NCBI RefSeq assembly: GCF_000764225.1
Contig: NZ_JQED01000046.1
Location: 1 to 64,000 of the forward strand
DNA: 64,000 nt
Source of the DNA: Colwellia psychrerythraea
GTDB taxonomy: Bacteria; Pseudomonadota; Gammaproteobacteria; Enterobacterales; Alteromonadaceae
Reading direction: 5' to 3'
Program-made: the position numbers and the translations under genes
The notes under the pieces: generated by a model
The model's database searches: none
What the model was told of the DNA's origin: nothing
Seen by the model: only the letters and a program-made list of their open reading frames with translations
In this document: one piece after another, positions 45,409-53,309 of the stretch
Layout: each line of letters begins with the position of its first letter
How positions within the stretch are numbered: the first letter of the stretch is position 1

Positions 45409-46416
45409 CTATGGTCGGGGAATAAAACCTACCGCTTCGTATACCGATGCCAGTACTTTGTTTGCTCGAGCAGATGCTTTTTCAGCACCATTGCGCATGA
45501 CTTGCTCTAAGAACTCTGTATCTGCACGGTATTGGTGAAACTTAGTTTGAATTGGTTCTAACAAGGCAACTACTGCATTAGCGACATCACCCTTTAAATG
45601 ACCGTACATTTTATCTTCATACGCTGGCACTAACTCAGCAACACTTTTACCTGTGGCACAAGACAATAATGACAATAAGTTAGATACACCTGGCTTTTCT
45701 TCAAGATCATAATATATGTGAGCTTGTTCATCAGAATCAGTAACCGCACGTTTAATTTTCTTGGCAATCTTTTTAGGGTCTTCTAATAAGCCAATGAAGT
45801 TACCTGGATTAGTATCAGATTTAGACATTTTTTTAGTGGGTTCAAGCAAGCTCATTACACGAGCACCGTGCTCAGGAATGAATGGATCTGGTACGGTGAA
45901 AATATCGCCATAAAGGTTATTAAAACGCGTAGCAATATCTCTTGCTAATTCTAAATGCTGCTTTTGATCATCACCAACAGGAACACGGTCTGCACCGTAA
46001 AGCAGGATGTCTGCTGCCATCAATACTGGGTAAGTAAATAAACCTGAATTCATATTAGCTTCAGATTTTTGAGACTTATCCTTGTATTGAGTCATGCGAT
46101 TTAACTCGCCCATTTGAGTATAACAGTTCAGCACCCAGCTCAATTGCGCGTGTGCTGGAACATGCGATTGAATGAAGATAGTACTTTTTTCAGGGTCAAC
46201 GCCACAAGCCAAATAGAGGGCTAAACCGTCTAAAGTTGCATTGCGTAGATCTTCGGCCTTAGGGCGAACGGTTATAGCATGCTGGTCTACTAACATGTAG
46301 TAACATTCGTGTGTTGATTGCATATCAACCCATTGTTTTAATGCGCCTAAATAATTACCAATAGTTAACTCGCCTGATGGCTGACAGCCACTTAATACAA
46401 TAGGTTTACTTGTCAT
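45409..46416 (-). CDS. trpS: Tryptophan-tRNA ligase
   Basis: A class I aminoacyl-tRNA synthetase of 335 residues, normal length. PIVLSGCQPSGELTIGNYLG (5-24) holds the HIGH-like TIGN motif, and KKMSKSD (about 195-201) the KMSKS motif. VLMAADILLYGADRVPVGDDQ is conserved in the catalytic core. It lies 57 bp after rpe on the same strand. Confidence 0.97.
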   Translation of the reverse strand: MTSKPIVLSGCQPSGELTIGNYLGALKQWVDMQSTHECYYMLVDQHAITVRPKAEDLRNATLDGLALYLACGVDPEKSTIFIQSHVPAHAQLSWVLNCYTQMGELNRMTQYKDKSQKSEANMNSGLFTYPVLMAADILLYGADRVPVGDDQKQHLELARDIATRFNNLYGDIFTVPDPFIPEHGARVMSLLEPTKKMSKSDTNPGNFIGLLEDPKKIAKKIKRAVTDSDEQAHIYYDLEEKPGVSNLLSLLSCATGKSVAELVPAYEDKMYGHLKGDVANAVVALLEPIQTKFHQYRADTEFLEQVMRNGAEKASARANKVLASVYEAVGFIPRP

Positions 46417-46473
46417 TTTTTTACCCTTTAAATTCAGAATGCTTTACTGTTTTTTGCTATTATTCACTAATGT

Positions 46474-47148
46474 TTATTGCGCTACTTTTGCTAACTCACT
46501 ACGCATCTCATCAATTGCTACTTTGTAGTCATCTTGAGAAAATATTGCAGAGCCAGCAACAAACATGTCTGCCCCTGCTTCAGCAATTTCAGCAATATTA
46601 TTGGCTTTAACACCGCCATCAACTTGCAAGCGAATGTCATAACCACTTTGCTCAATTTTTTCTTTTACCAAACGTAACTTATCTAATGTGGTTGGAATAA
46701 AGGATTGACCACCAAAACCTGGATTTACTGACATTAATAAAATCACATCAAGTTTATCCATGACAAAATCTAAACAATGCAGAGGTGTCGCTGGGTTAAG
46801 CACTAAACCAGCTTTACAACCATTGTCCTTGATTAGTTGTAAGCTTCTATCTATATGATCACTGGCTTCAGGATGGAAAGTTATGATGTCAGCGCCTGCT
46901 TTAGCAAAACCAGGAATAAGAGTATCAACATTCTTAACCATTAAATGCACATCGATTGGAGCCGTTATACCGTAATCACGTAAAGACTTACAGATCATCG
47001 GACCAAATGTTAGGTTTGGCACAAAGTGGTTATCCATCACATCAAAATGAACGACGTCGGCGCCCGCCGCTAGGACTTCAGCAACATCATCACCTAAACG
47101 AGCAAAGTCGGCAGATAATATAGAAGGGGCAATTAAAAATGGTGACAT
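46474..47148 (-). CDS. rpe: Ribulose-phosphate 3-epimerase
   Basis: A TIM-barrel enzyme of the pentose phosphate pathway that interconverts ribulose 5-phosphate and xylulose 5-phosphate. From ATG 47148 (AGGAA 9 nt upstream) it has 224 residues. IAPSILSADFARLGDDV (6-22) and VVHFDVMDNHFVPNLTFGP hold catalytic residues, and MSVNPGFGGQSFI and VDGGVKANNI are further family motifs. The upstream TTG is less likely. In many relatives rpe is followed by gph and trpS; gph is missing here. Confidence 0.96.
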   Translation of the reverse strand: MSPFLIAPSILSADFARLGDDVAEVLAAGADVVHFDVMDNHFVPNLTFGPMICKSLRDYGITAPIDVHLMVKNVDTLIPGFAKAGADIITFHPEASDHIDRSLQLIKDNGCKAGLVLNPATPLHCLDFVMDKLDVILLMSVNPGFGGQSFIPTTLDKLRLVKEKIEQSGYDIRLQVDGGVKANNIAEIAEAGADMFVAGSAIFSQDDYKVAIDEMRSELAKVAQ

Positions 47149-47574
47149 GAGCAAAGGTTCCTAAAAAAATATGCCGCTATTATACCCGTTACCAACCAAA
47201 GTGCACGATTTCAGTGGGAATTAACAAAACTTTTGACAAGGAAAAGGGATAAAACATAGTTAGTCAATGCGCTGAATATTCAACAGCTATTTGCCCAAGT
47301 GTTTCCCTCACGCGATTAGCCCTGCAATCGCCGATTAAATGAATGCCCTAACGCACTGCTTTTGCACATAACTTAAATTAACGCACCAAAAAAGCGCGCT
47401 CCACTAATCCTGTGGATATAGTACCACATAGCAAAAACACCATATCCATTTGAATTTTATACATAAACCTTATAAAGGCACTTAAAAATCAACTTGGGCA
47501 TTAACTTTGCAAATCTCTAACTAGCTTAAAACTATCTTTAACTTATCTAATAACTTTTACACAATGAGAATAAT
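47149..47574. other. Upstream region of the TorF porin gene
   Basis: A 426-bp region without a convincing ORF. It includes a sigma54-like promoter (annotated separately). Direct repeats of uncertain meaning lie near 47300-47400. The rpe promoter must lie near the left end. Confidence 0.4.
47496..47511 (+). promoter_or_regulatory. Sigma54-like promoter of the TorF gene
   Basis: GGGCATTAACTTTGCA has GG (47497-47498) and GC (47509-47510) exactly 10 bp apart, with good -24 (GGCA) and -12 (TTGCA) boxes, about 65 bp before the start codon. TorF-family genes in relatives often sit next to nitrogen-regulation genes, which fits RpoN control, but the site is by eye only. Confidence 0.5.
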
Positions 47575-48264
47575 ATGAAAAAAACACTGGTAAATATCGC
47601 ACTTTCTTCTGCTCTACTAGCAGCTTCGATTACAGCACCTACAGCATTTGCTGTTGAAGGGTTATCTGCAAACGTTGGGGCAACTAGTAACTATTTATGG
47701 CGTGGTGTTACACAAACAGATGATGCTGCCGCGATTTCTGGTGGTATTGACTATGCGCACGAATCAGGCTTTTATGCAGGGACTTGGGCTTCTAATGTAG
47801 ATTTTGGTGATGATGCTAGCGCTGAATTAGATTTTTATTTAGGCTTTGGTGGTGAGCTTGGTCAAGGTATTGGTTATGATGTTGGATACATTTATTATGC
47901 TTACCCGGATTCAGCTCAAACTGATAGTACTAATGAATATGATTTTGGTGAAGTGTACGGTTCATTAAGCTACTCATACTTTTCAATTTCAGCCAACTAC
48001 GGTGTAAATAATGATGATGGTGCGAAGTGGGCTGATAGTGCATTATACATTTCTGCAGATGCAGAATTTGAAGTAGCCGAAGGTTTAACTTTAGCGCTAC
48101 ATATAGGTGATTACTCATTCGATGATGCCTACAAAAGCGATGATTATAGTGATTACGGTGTTAGCTTGAGCAAAGATGGATTCACCTTCGCGGTATCAGA
48201 TACAGACATGGACAACGATGATCTGAAGTTTACTGTTTCGTATTCTATTGATATTGATTTATAA
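47575..48264 (+). CDS. TorF-family putative porin (TIGR02001)
   Basis: A 229-residue outer-membrane protein. A signal peptide (about 1-26) precedes GLSANVGATSNYLWRGVTQT, the family signature, then alternating beta strands and a terminal aromatic/hydrophobic strand (FTVSYSIDIDL). No plug or TonB box is present. Substrate unknown. A hairpin and T-run follow. Confidence 0.88.
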   Translation: MKKTLVNIALSSALLAASITAPTAFAVEGLSANVGATSNYLWRGVTQTDDAAAISGGIDYAHESGFYAGTWASNVDFGDDASAELDFYLGFGGELGQGIGYDVGYIYYAYPDSAQTDSTNEYDFGEVYGSLSYSYFSISANYGVNNDDGAKWADSALYISADAEFEVAEGLTLALHIGDYSFDDAYKSDDYSDYGVSLSKDGFTFAVSDTDMDNDDLKFTVSYSIDIDL

Positions 48265-48319
48265 AACAGTCTGTTTTTCAGCTACTTGATAAATAGCTGA
48301 AAAAATAGTCAAAGACTTT

Positions 48320-48354
48320 GAGGTGTGTCTAAGTTATACTGACTCACCTCTTTT
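48320..48354 (+). terminator. Probable terminator of the TorF gene
   Basis: GAGGTGTGTC and GACTCACCTC pair at 9 of 10 positions around an 11-nt loop, then TTTT. The loop also holds TTATACT, which could be a -10 element for the next gene, so either reading is possible. Confidence 0.55.
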
Positions 48355-48372
48355 AGTCAACAGTGAAAAATC

Positions 48373-48678
48373 ATGTCAAAATGGATTATGACAAACTATT
48401 TTCTTTCTAAGTTTAAGCAATTTCTCTTTGCTTTTACATTTACCCTCATCACCTTATTTACACTAAGTAATTATTCCGGCGATCAAAGCGTTCAAGCAAA
48501 ATTACTAAACTCATGCATGGTTGTTGAATCGCACTTGCCCATGAATCATATAAATCACCCCTGTCATACCACTAATATGTCGAATAAAAGCTGGATATCT
48601 TGGTTGTCAGGTGAGAGTAAATCAACGCATTTACATTTTTTAGATTTACTAGAGCTTATTCATCATAGCTTCCATTAA
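48373..48678 (+). CDS. Small hypothetical protein, possibly exported
   Basis: A 101-residue protein with a hydrophobic N-terminal segment (FLFAFTFTLITLFTLSNYSG, about 17-36) and a His/Cys-containing C-terminus. No family is recognised and the ribosome-binding site is weak. It lies 31 bp before the DUF2970 gene. Confidence 0.45.
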   Translation: MSKWIMTNYFLSKFKQFLFAFTFTLITLFTLSNYSGDQSVQAKLLNSCMVVESHLPMNHINHPCHTTNMSNKSWISWLSGESKSTHLHFLDLLELIHHSFH

Positions 48679-48709
48679 AACAACTTTAGCTTTTTTCATT
48701 CAAAGCAGC

Positions 48710-48886
48710 ATGAAAAACACCTTTAAAAGTGTCGCAGCTGCTTTTTTTGGTGTGCAAAATGAAAGTAACCGTAAACGAGATTTCTCTGAAGGTCGACTAT
48801 CCCATTTTATTATTGCAGGCATCATCGCTGTACTAATATTTATAGGGTGTTTGGTAGCAGTCGTCAGCTTAGTTATGCCAAACTAA
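48710..48886 (+). CDS. DUF2970-family small membrane protein
   Basis: A 58-residue protein. It begins with TFKSVAAAFFGVQNESNRKRDF and has one transmembrane helix, FIIAGIIAVLIFIGCLVAVV (about 34-53). This is the DUF2970 pattern seen in many gammaproteobacteria. Function unknown. It is too short for ordinary ORF cut-offs, and an upstream GCAGC region rather than a clear Shine-Dalgarno precedes it. Confidence 0.82.
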   Translation: MKNTFKSVAAAFFGVQNESNRKRDFSEGRLSHFIIAGIIAVLIFIGCLVAVVSLVMPN

Positions 48887-48918
48887 TGCAACTTATTAAT
48901 CACGTATCTGTAAAGTAA

Positions 48919-49728
48919 CTATTTATAAAGTGCTAATACTTCTTTAACTTTTACTCGTCCTTTGCCCTTTCGGCTTATTGAACGTTGCACTTGAAAAAAC
49001 TCCTGTTTATCTGCATTTTTATAAAGTTCACGGGTAAACTCTACATGGTGATTAGAAATAATAGTCGCCACCCCCTGCTGCTTTGCTTTTTCAGCGCAAG
49101 CCACCAAGCGGATCTGATCTTCATCGGTAAATGCATTACCAGCATAAGCGGTGAAATTAGACGTTCTATTAATTGGAGAGTAAGGCGGATCACAATAAAT
49201 AACATCATCACTTTTTATTTGAGTGAATGCTGTTTCAAAATCGCCTTGCAGAAACGTAGCTCTTTGAGCCTTCTTTGAGAAAAACTCTAACTCCGCTTTA
49301 GGAAAGTATGGATGCTTATATCTTCCAAATGGTACATTGTAGCCTCCACTTTTATTATAACGGCATAGCCCATTGTAACCATGTCGATTTAGATACAAGA
49401 AGAGTAAGGAACGTTGGTAAGGGTCCTCAGATTCGTTAAACTGCTTACGCAACTCATAATATTTTTCTGGCTGGTTATAATCACCAGTAAAGTATATTTG
49501 AGCATCTGCAATAAACTGAGAAGACTGATTTTTAATGATATTGAAAAGAGAAATCAAATCCTTGTTCATATCAATTAATAAATATTCATCAAACTCTACG
49601 TTCAAGAACACAGAGCCTCCACCGACAAAGGGTTCGACAAGTCTTATTTTACCTTTTATAGGTAAAACTTTTAGGATTTCACCTACAACTCTTTTCTTGC
49701 CGCCCGCCCATTTTAGCGGAGATCGCAT
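48919..49728 (-). CDS. dam: DNA adenine methyltransferase (GATC)
   Basis: About 269 residues from ATG 49728. RSPLKWAGGKKRVVGEIL (2-19) holds the SAM-binding motif of the Dam family, EPFVGGGSVFLNV is motif I, and DVIYCDPPYSPINRT carries the catalytic DPPY. It methylates adenine in GATC, serving mismatch repair and replication timing. The longer in-frame extension to 49878 reads as unlikely protein. It lies downstream of damX on the same strand, across a 257-bp gap. Confidence 0.95.
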   Translation of the reverse strand: MRSPLKWAGGKKRVVGEILKVLPIKGKIRLVEPFVGGGSVFLNVEFDEYLLIDMNKDLISLFNIIKNQSSQFIADAQIYFTGDYNQPEKYYELRKQFNESEDPYQRSLLFLYLNRHGYNGLCRYNKSGGYNVPFGRYKHPYFPKAELEFFSKKAQRATFLQGDFETAFTQIKSDDVIYCDPPYSPINRTSNFTAYAGNAFTDEDQIRLVACAEKAKQQGVATIISNHHVEFTRELYKNADKQEFFQVQRSISRKGKGRVKVKEVLALYK

Positions 49729-49985
49729 ATCAGTTTGCAATGTATCTTTACTCACTCTAGACCTTATTGCCAATACTGTAATTGATGCTGGCGTTATTTT
49801 CTGAAGAATAATAGCAGTTGTAATCTTTCGCTTAGATCTTAGCAGGAACAAAGTATACAAGTCTAATATCAATAGCATTGATTAATAGAAATTTATCTTC
49901 TTTAATCTTGCTTGTAATTAACTTTTTTACTTAAGAGCCTAAGCTGTGGTTTACTTAATAATTTAAGGGCGGATTGTAGCTTGAA

Positions 49986-51389
49986 TTATTGCTTAAAGGT
50001 ATTAATTTCGTTGATAACTGATGAAATAGACTTAACCCAAGGTTTACGTTCAATGAGTTGTATTGGTAACGCCTGAATAATCGACTTAGCCTCGGCTTTA
50101 TTTGGAAAGGCTTTCGTTGTGATAACCGTGAAAAGTTTTCCACTATGTTGCTTCTGGTAGCTATGAAGGTCTTCTTCAGAGTACAGTGATAAAAATCGCT
50201 TTGCTAATATTTCATCTGAAAATCCTGCAATTTGAATAACATAACCCTTTGAAAATTCTGCTGCTTTGATTTGATAATAGCTATTATTGATATCAACAGT
50301 AATATTCTGCTTAACTATCTCTTTATTCGCATTAATCTTTTTATCCACAACTGATAATGCTTGCAGAACATCACCAGCTTCAGCTGGGATTCTCTTGTTG
50401 GGTTTAGCTAGATGATGAGTCATTAAAGCTTGATTAATCTCTTCACTCGTTGCTTGTACTGCATCTGTTACTTTACTAACATTAGTCGATTGCTCAATTA
50501 AAGTTGTCTTTTGTTTCTTTTGCATTTTTCTCGTATTTTCATTGCTTGGAATGTCATTTGAGATAGGTAAGACTATATCTTGAGAGGAATGACTTTCAAG
50601 TACTGTTGGCTCTTTTATATTAAACGCTTGTTTATTGACATCTTCAGCTATAAGTAAATAAACCCAAATGAGCGCAACACCAATAATGGCAATGGCGCTA
50701 ACCAAACTTATTTTTTGCCATAAGCTTAAAGGGCTAGCACTTTTTGTCCGTGTCATTCTTTTATCATCTAAGCTAATCACTTGACCAGATTCAGCAGCAA
50801 TAACAACCATTTTATTCTTAAACAAACTTTTATTCATTGCCAATTGCTGAGCAGCTTCAGTTAAGCCAAAGAGCACGACATTAATCGTTAGTTTATTTTT
50901 TTTAGCTAAGGTAACTAATTGGCATAACTCATATTTAACTTGTAATGAAAGAGCATGCGCATGATCTATAACAATAGAAATAGCTTCACCATGTTGTTTG
51001 GCAAAACGTAATACACTGACCGCTAGCGATTGTTCAGGATCAAATAGAGTATTTACAAATAATTGTTCAATTAAACGACATCGCATCTGAATATCATTTA
51101 TTTTGGAAGACGCTGCAATAAATGCCACATTGATATGATTATCTTGAGTATCAGAATGCAAACCAGCTGGCTTAGCATTTGAAAGACTGACTAAAAATTG
51201 ACTAGCCAACGGTGAATACTGCTCAGTATTGTCACCAACCACTAAAACAGTTTGTTTAGCAAAACGTAGATTATAATCAATCCGTGCAGTTACACTGATC
51301 GCTATATTTCCATCCGCAGAGGTAGATTCACTCTCAGTTAGTCTGTGTGTTGTTGGATATGTTGAACGAGAGTTAGCGGATGTAGACAT
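49986..51389 (-). CDS. damX: DamX-like SPOR-domain cell-division protein
   Basis: A 467-residue protein. An N-terminal AAA-like region (about 45-215; VLVVGDNTEQYSPLASQFLV, ISIVIDHAHALSLQVKYELC) lacks a good Walker A lysine, so it is probably degenerate. A transmembrane helix (LVSAIAIIGVALIWVYLLIA, about 229-248) leads to a linker and a C-terminal SPOR domain (YVIQIAGFSDEILAKRFLSL, about 380-399), which binds denuded peptidoglycan at the septum. It lies 61 bp after aroB, as in E. coli. Confidence 0.9.
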   Translation of the reverse strand: MSTSANSRSTYPTTHRLTESESTSADGNIAISVTARIDYNLRFAKQTVLVVGDNTEQYSPLASQFLVSLSNAKPAGLHSDTQDNHINVAFIAASSKINDIQMRCRLIEQLFVNTLFDPEQSLAVSVLRFAKQHGEAISIVIDHAHALSLQVKYELCQLVTLAKKNKLTINVVLFGLTEAAQQLAMNKSLFKNKMVVIAAESGQVISLDDKRMTRTKSASPLSLWQKISLVSAIAIIGVALIWVYLLIAEDVNKQAFNIKEPTVLESHSSQDIVLPISNDIPSNENTRKMQKKQKTTLIEQSTNVSKVTDAVQATSEEINQALMTHHLAKPNKRIPAEAGDVLQALSVVDKKINANKEIVKQNITVDINNSYYQIKAAEFSKGYVIQIAGFSDEILAKRFLSLYSEEDLHSYQKQHSGKLFTVITTKAFPNKAEAKSIIQALPIQLIERKPWVKSISSVINEINTFKQ

Positions 51390-51450
51390 GCTTAGTCCTT
51401 TCTATTCTTTAAGTTTTTCTCGTAGATCATATGCCTACGAGAAAAGGTAT

Positions 51451-52515
51451 TTAGAGAATTTCTTGAAGCGTATCTTGTGTGACATCGTCACGAATTTCAG
51501 ATTGGCCAATAGCTGTTGGTATGATAAACCTTAACTTACCGGCAATATTTTTTTTGTCTCGACGCATATGACGAATAAATTCAGCGAAGCCCATATCTTG
51601 AGGAGCTATTATAGGTAAATCAAACGCTGCAATAATTCCTTCAATTCGTCGAAGTTCTGACACTTCAAGCAAATTCATTGCTACAGCTAATTTAGCAGCA
51701 AGTACCATGCCAGTAGCTACGGCTTCACCATGCAACCACTTACCATAACCTTGCTCAGCTTCAATAGCATGACCAAAAGTATGACCAAGATTAAGTAATG
51801 CTCTAACACCTGATTCTTTCTCATCACTAGCGACAATATCAGCTTTACACTGACAGCACTTTTCTATCATTTGTGCTAAAACGTCTTCGTCGCCTGCTTT
51901 AATCGCTGAAATATTATCTTCAAGCCAAATGAAAAAAGCTTTATCACCTAAAATACCATACTTAATAACTTCGGCCATTCCTGCATTAAACTCACGAATT
52001 GGCAAGGTTTTAAGACTATCAATATCGATAAATACCGCTTTAGGCTGATAAAATGCACCCACCATATTTTTACCTAACGGGTGATTTACTGCTGTTTTTC
52101 CACCAACTGAAGAGTCAACTTGAGAAAGAAGCGTTGTTGGGATTTGGATAAAGTCAATGCCACGCTGATAACAGGCTGCTGCGAAACCAGTTATATCACC
52201 GATGACTCCGCCACCTAAGGCAATTAACGTCGTATCTCTGCCATGCTCATATTTAAGCAAGTGAGACATGATAACTTCAAAGTTTGCTAAGTTTTTCTCA
52301 GCTTCACCATCAGGAAGTATCACTTCATCCACGGTAAAGTCTGTTAATTTAGCTTTTAATGAGTCTAGATATAAAGGTGCAACAATATCGTTTGTTACAA
52401 TACACACACGTTTAGCACGAATATGAGTTGAGAGCAGGTCTGTTTTGCTTATCAGACCTGAATCAATATAGATAGGATAACTACGTTCGCCTAGTTCAAG
52501 ATTAAGAATTGCCAT
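51451..52515 (-). CDS. aroB: 3-dehydroquinate synthase
   Basis: A 354-residue NAD- and metal-dependent enzyme of the shikimate pathway. ILPDGEAEKNLANFE, LIALGGGVIGDITGFAAACY (about 98-117), FIQIPTTLLSQVDSSVGGK and LNLGHTFGHAIE with its metal-binding His are all diagnostic. It is preceded by aroK (35-bp gap) and followed by damX. Confidence 0.97.
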   Translation of the reverse strand: MAILNLELGERSYPIYIDSGLISKTDLLSTHIRAKRVCIVTNDIVAPLYLDSLKAKLTDFTVDEVILPDGEAEKNLANFEVIMSHLLKYEHGRDTTLIALGGGVIGDITGFAAACYQRGIDFIQIPTTLLSQVDSSVGGKTAVNHPLGKNMVGAFYQPKAVFIDIDSLKTLPIREFNAGMAEVIKYGILGDKAFFIWLEDNISAIKAGDEDVLAQMIEKCCQCKADIVASDEKESGVRALLNLGHTFGHAIEAEQGYGKWLHGEAVATGMVLAAKLAVAMNLLEVSELRRIEGIIAAFDLPIIAPQDMGFAEFIRHMRRDKKNIAGKLRFIIPTAIGQSEIRDDVTQDTLQEIL

Positions 52516-52550
52516 ATTAGGGTACTACTAGACTCCAACGCAGATTAAAT

Positions 52551-53069
52551 TTAAAAGTCGAGTCGCTCTATAATTTTATGAGCAACAACTTTGGCACTTT
52601 GATCATCGGTTTGCACGATAATATCAGCAATATCTTCGTAAAGAGGATTACGTTCAACAGCTAAATTTTCTAGAACTGTACGCGGCTCTTCTGATGTTTG
52701 TAAAAGTGGACGACGACGATCGCGTTGTGTACGAGCAACTTGTTTATCGATTGTCGTTTCTAGATATACAACTATACCGCGAGCAGATAAATGATTACGA
52801 ACATTCGTGCTGATTACTGAACCACCACCTGTCGCTAATACAATGCCATGCTTTTCACTCAAGTCTTCGATGACCGTTTCTTCTCTTTTGCGGAAACCTT
52901 CTTCACCTTCAAGATCAAAAACCCAAGCGATGTCTGCTCCTGTACGACGCTCTATTTCTTGGTCAGAGTCAAAAAACTCAAGATGCAATCGGTCTGCTAT
53001 TTCTCTACCGATAGTGCTTTTGCCAGCACCCATAGGGCCTATAAGGAATATGTTACGTTTTTCTGCCAT
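52551..53069 (-). CDS. aroK: Shikimate kinase
   Basis: A 172-residue kinase that phosphorylates shikimate. The P-loop GPMGAGKSTIGREIA (11-25), the substrate-binding DSDQEIERRTGADIAWVF with its DxD-like start, and LATGGGSVIS are all present, as is the lid RRRPLLQ. It is translated upstream of aroB in the usual aroK-aroB order. A terminator-like hairpin separates it from pilQ. Confidence 0.97.
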   Translation of the reverse strand: MAEKRNIFLIGPMGAGKSTIGREIADRLHLEFFDSDQEIERRTGADIAWVFDLEGEEGFRKREETVIEDLSEKHGIVLATGGGSVISTNVRNHLSARGIVVYLETTIDKQVARTQRDRRRPLLQTSEEPRTVLENLAVERNPLYEDIADIIVQTDDQSAKVVAHKIIERLDF

Positions 53070-53250
53070 TAGATTTACTTAATACTCGTTGGGTTAACAG
53101 AACAGCCAAAAGTCTAAATACTGTGAAATTGAGCTTTTGACGCAAAAGAGGTCTCCCTCGGAAATTTCAAGGGCGTAATTATCGCAAGTGTTAAGCATAA
53201 ATTGCAAGTAACAATAGTGATATCTTAGTTAAAAACTCTCTTATTAAGAC

Positions 53251-53296
53251 AAAAAATCCACTAAATGGTGAAAAATTACAGCATTTAATGGATTTT
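53251..53296 (-). terminator. Terminator of the pilMNOPQ operon
   Basis: AAAAAATCCACTAAATG pairs with CATTTAATGGATTTT with one wobble around a 14-nt loop. On the minus strand it ends in a T-run just after the pilQ stop. Confidence 0.75.
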
Positions 53297-53309
53297 CTTC
53301 AGGTATAAA

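Noticed and set aside
48274..48304. Hairpin TTTTTCAGCTA/TAGCTGAAAAA after the TorF gene
   Set aside because: The T-run precedes the stem and the A-run follows it, the reverse of an intrinsic terminator.
49729..49878. Longer N-terminus of Dam
   Set aside because: The extra 50 residues do not resemble any Dam, and the family starts just before the KWAGGK motif.
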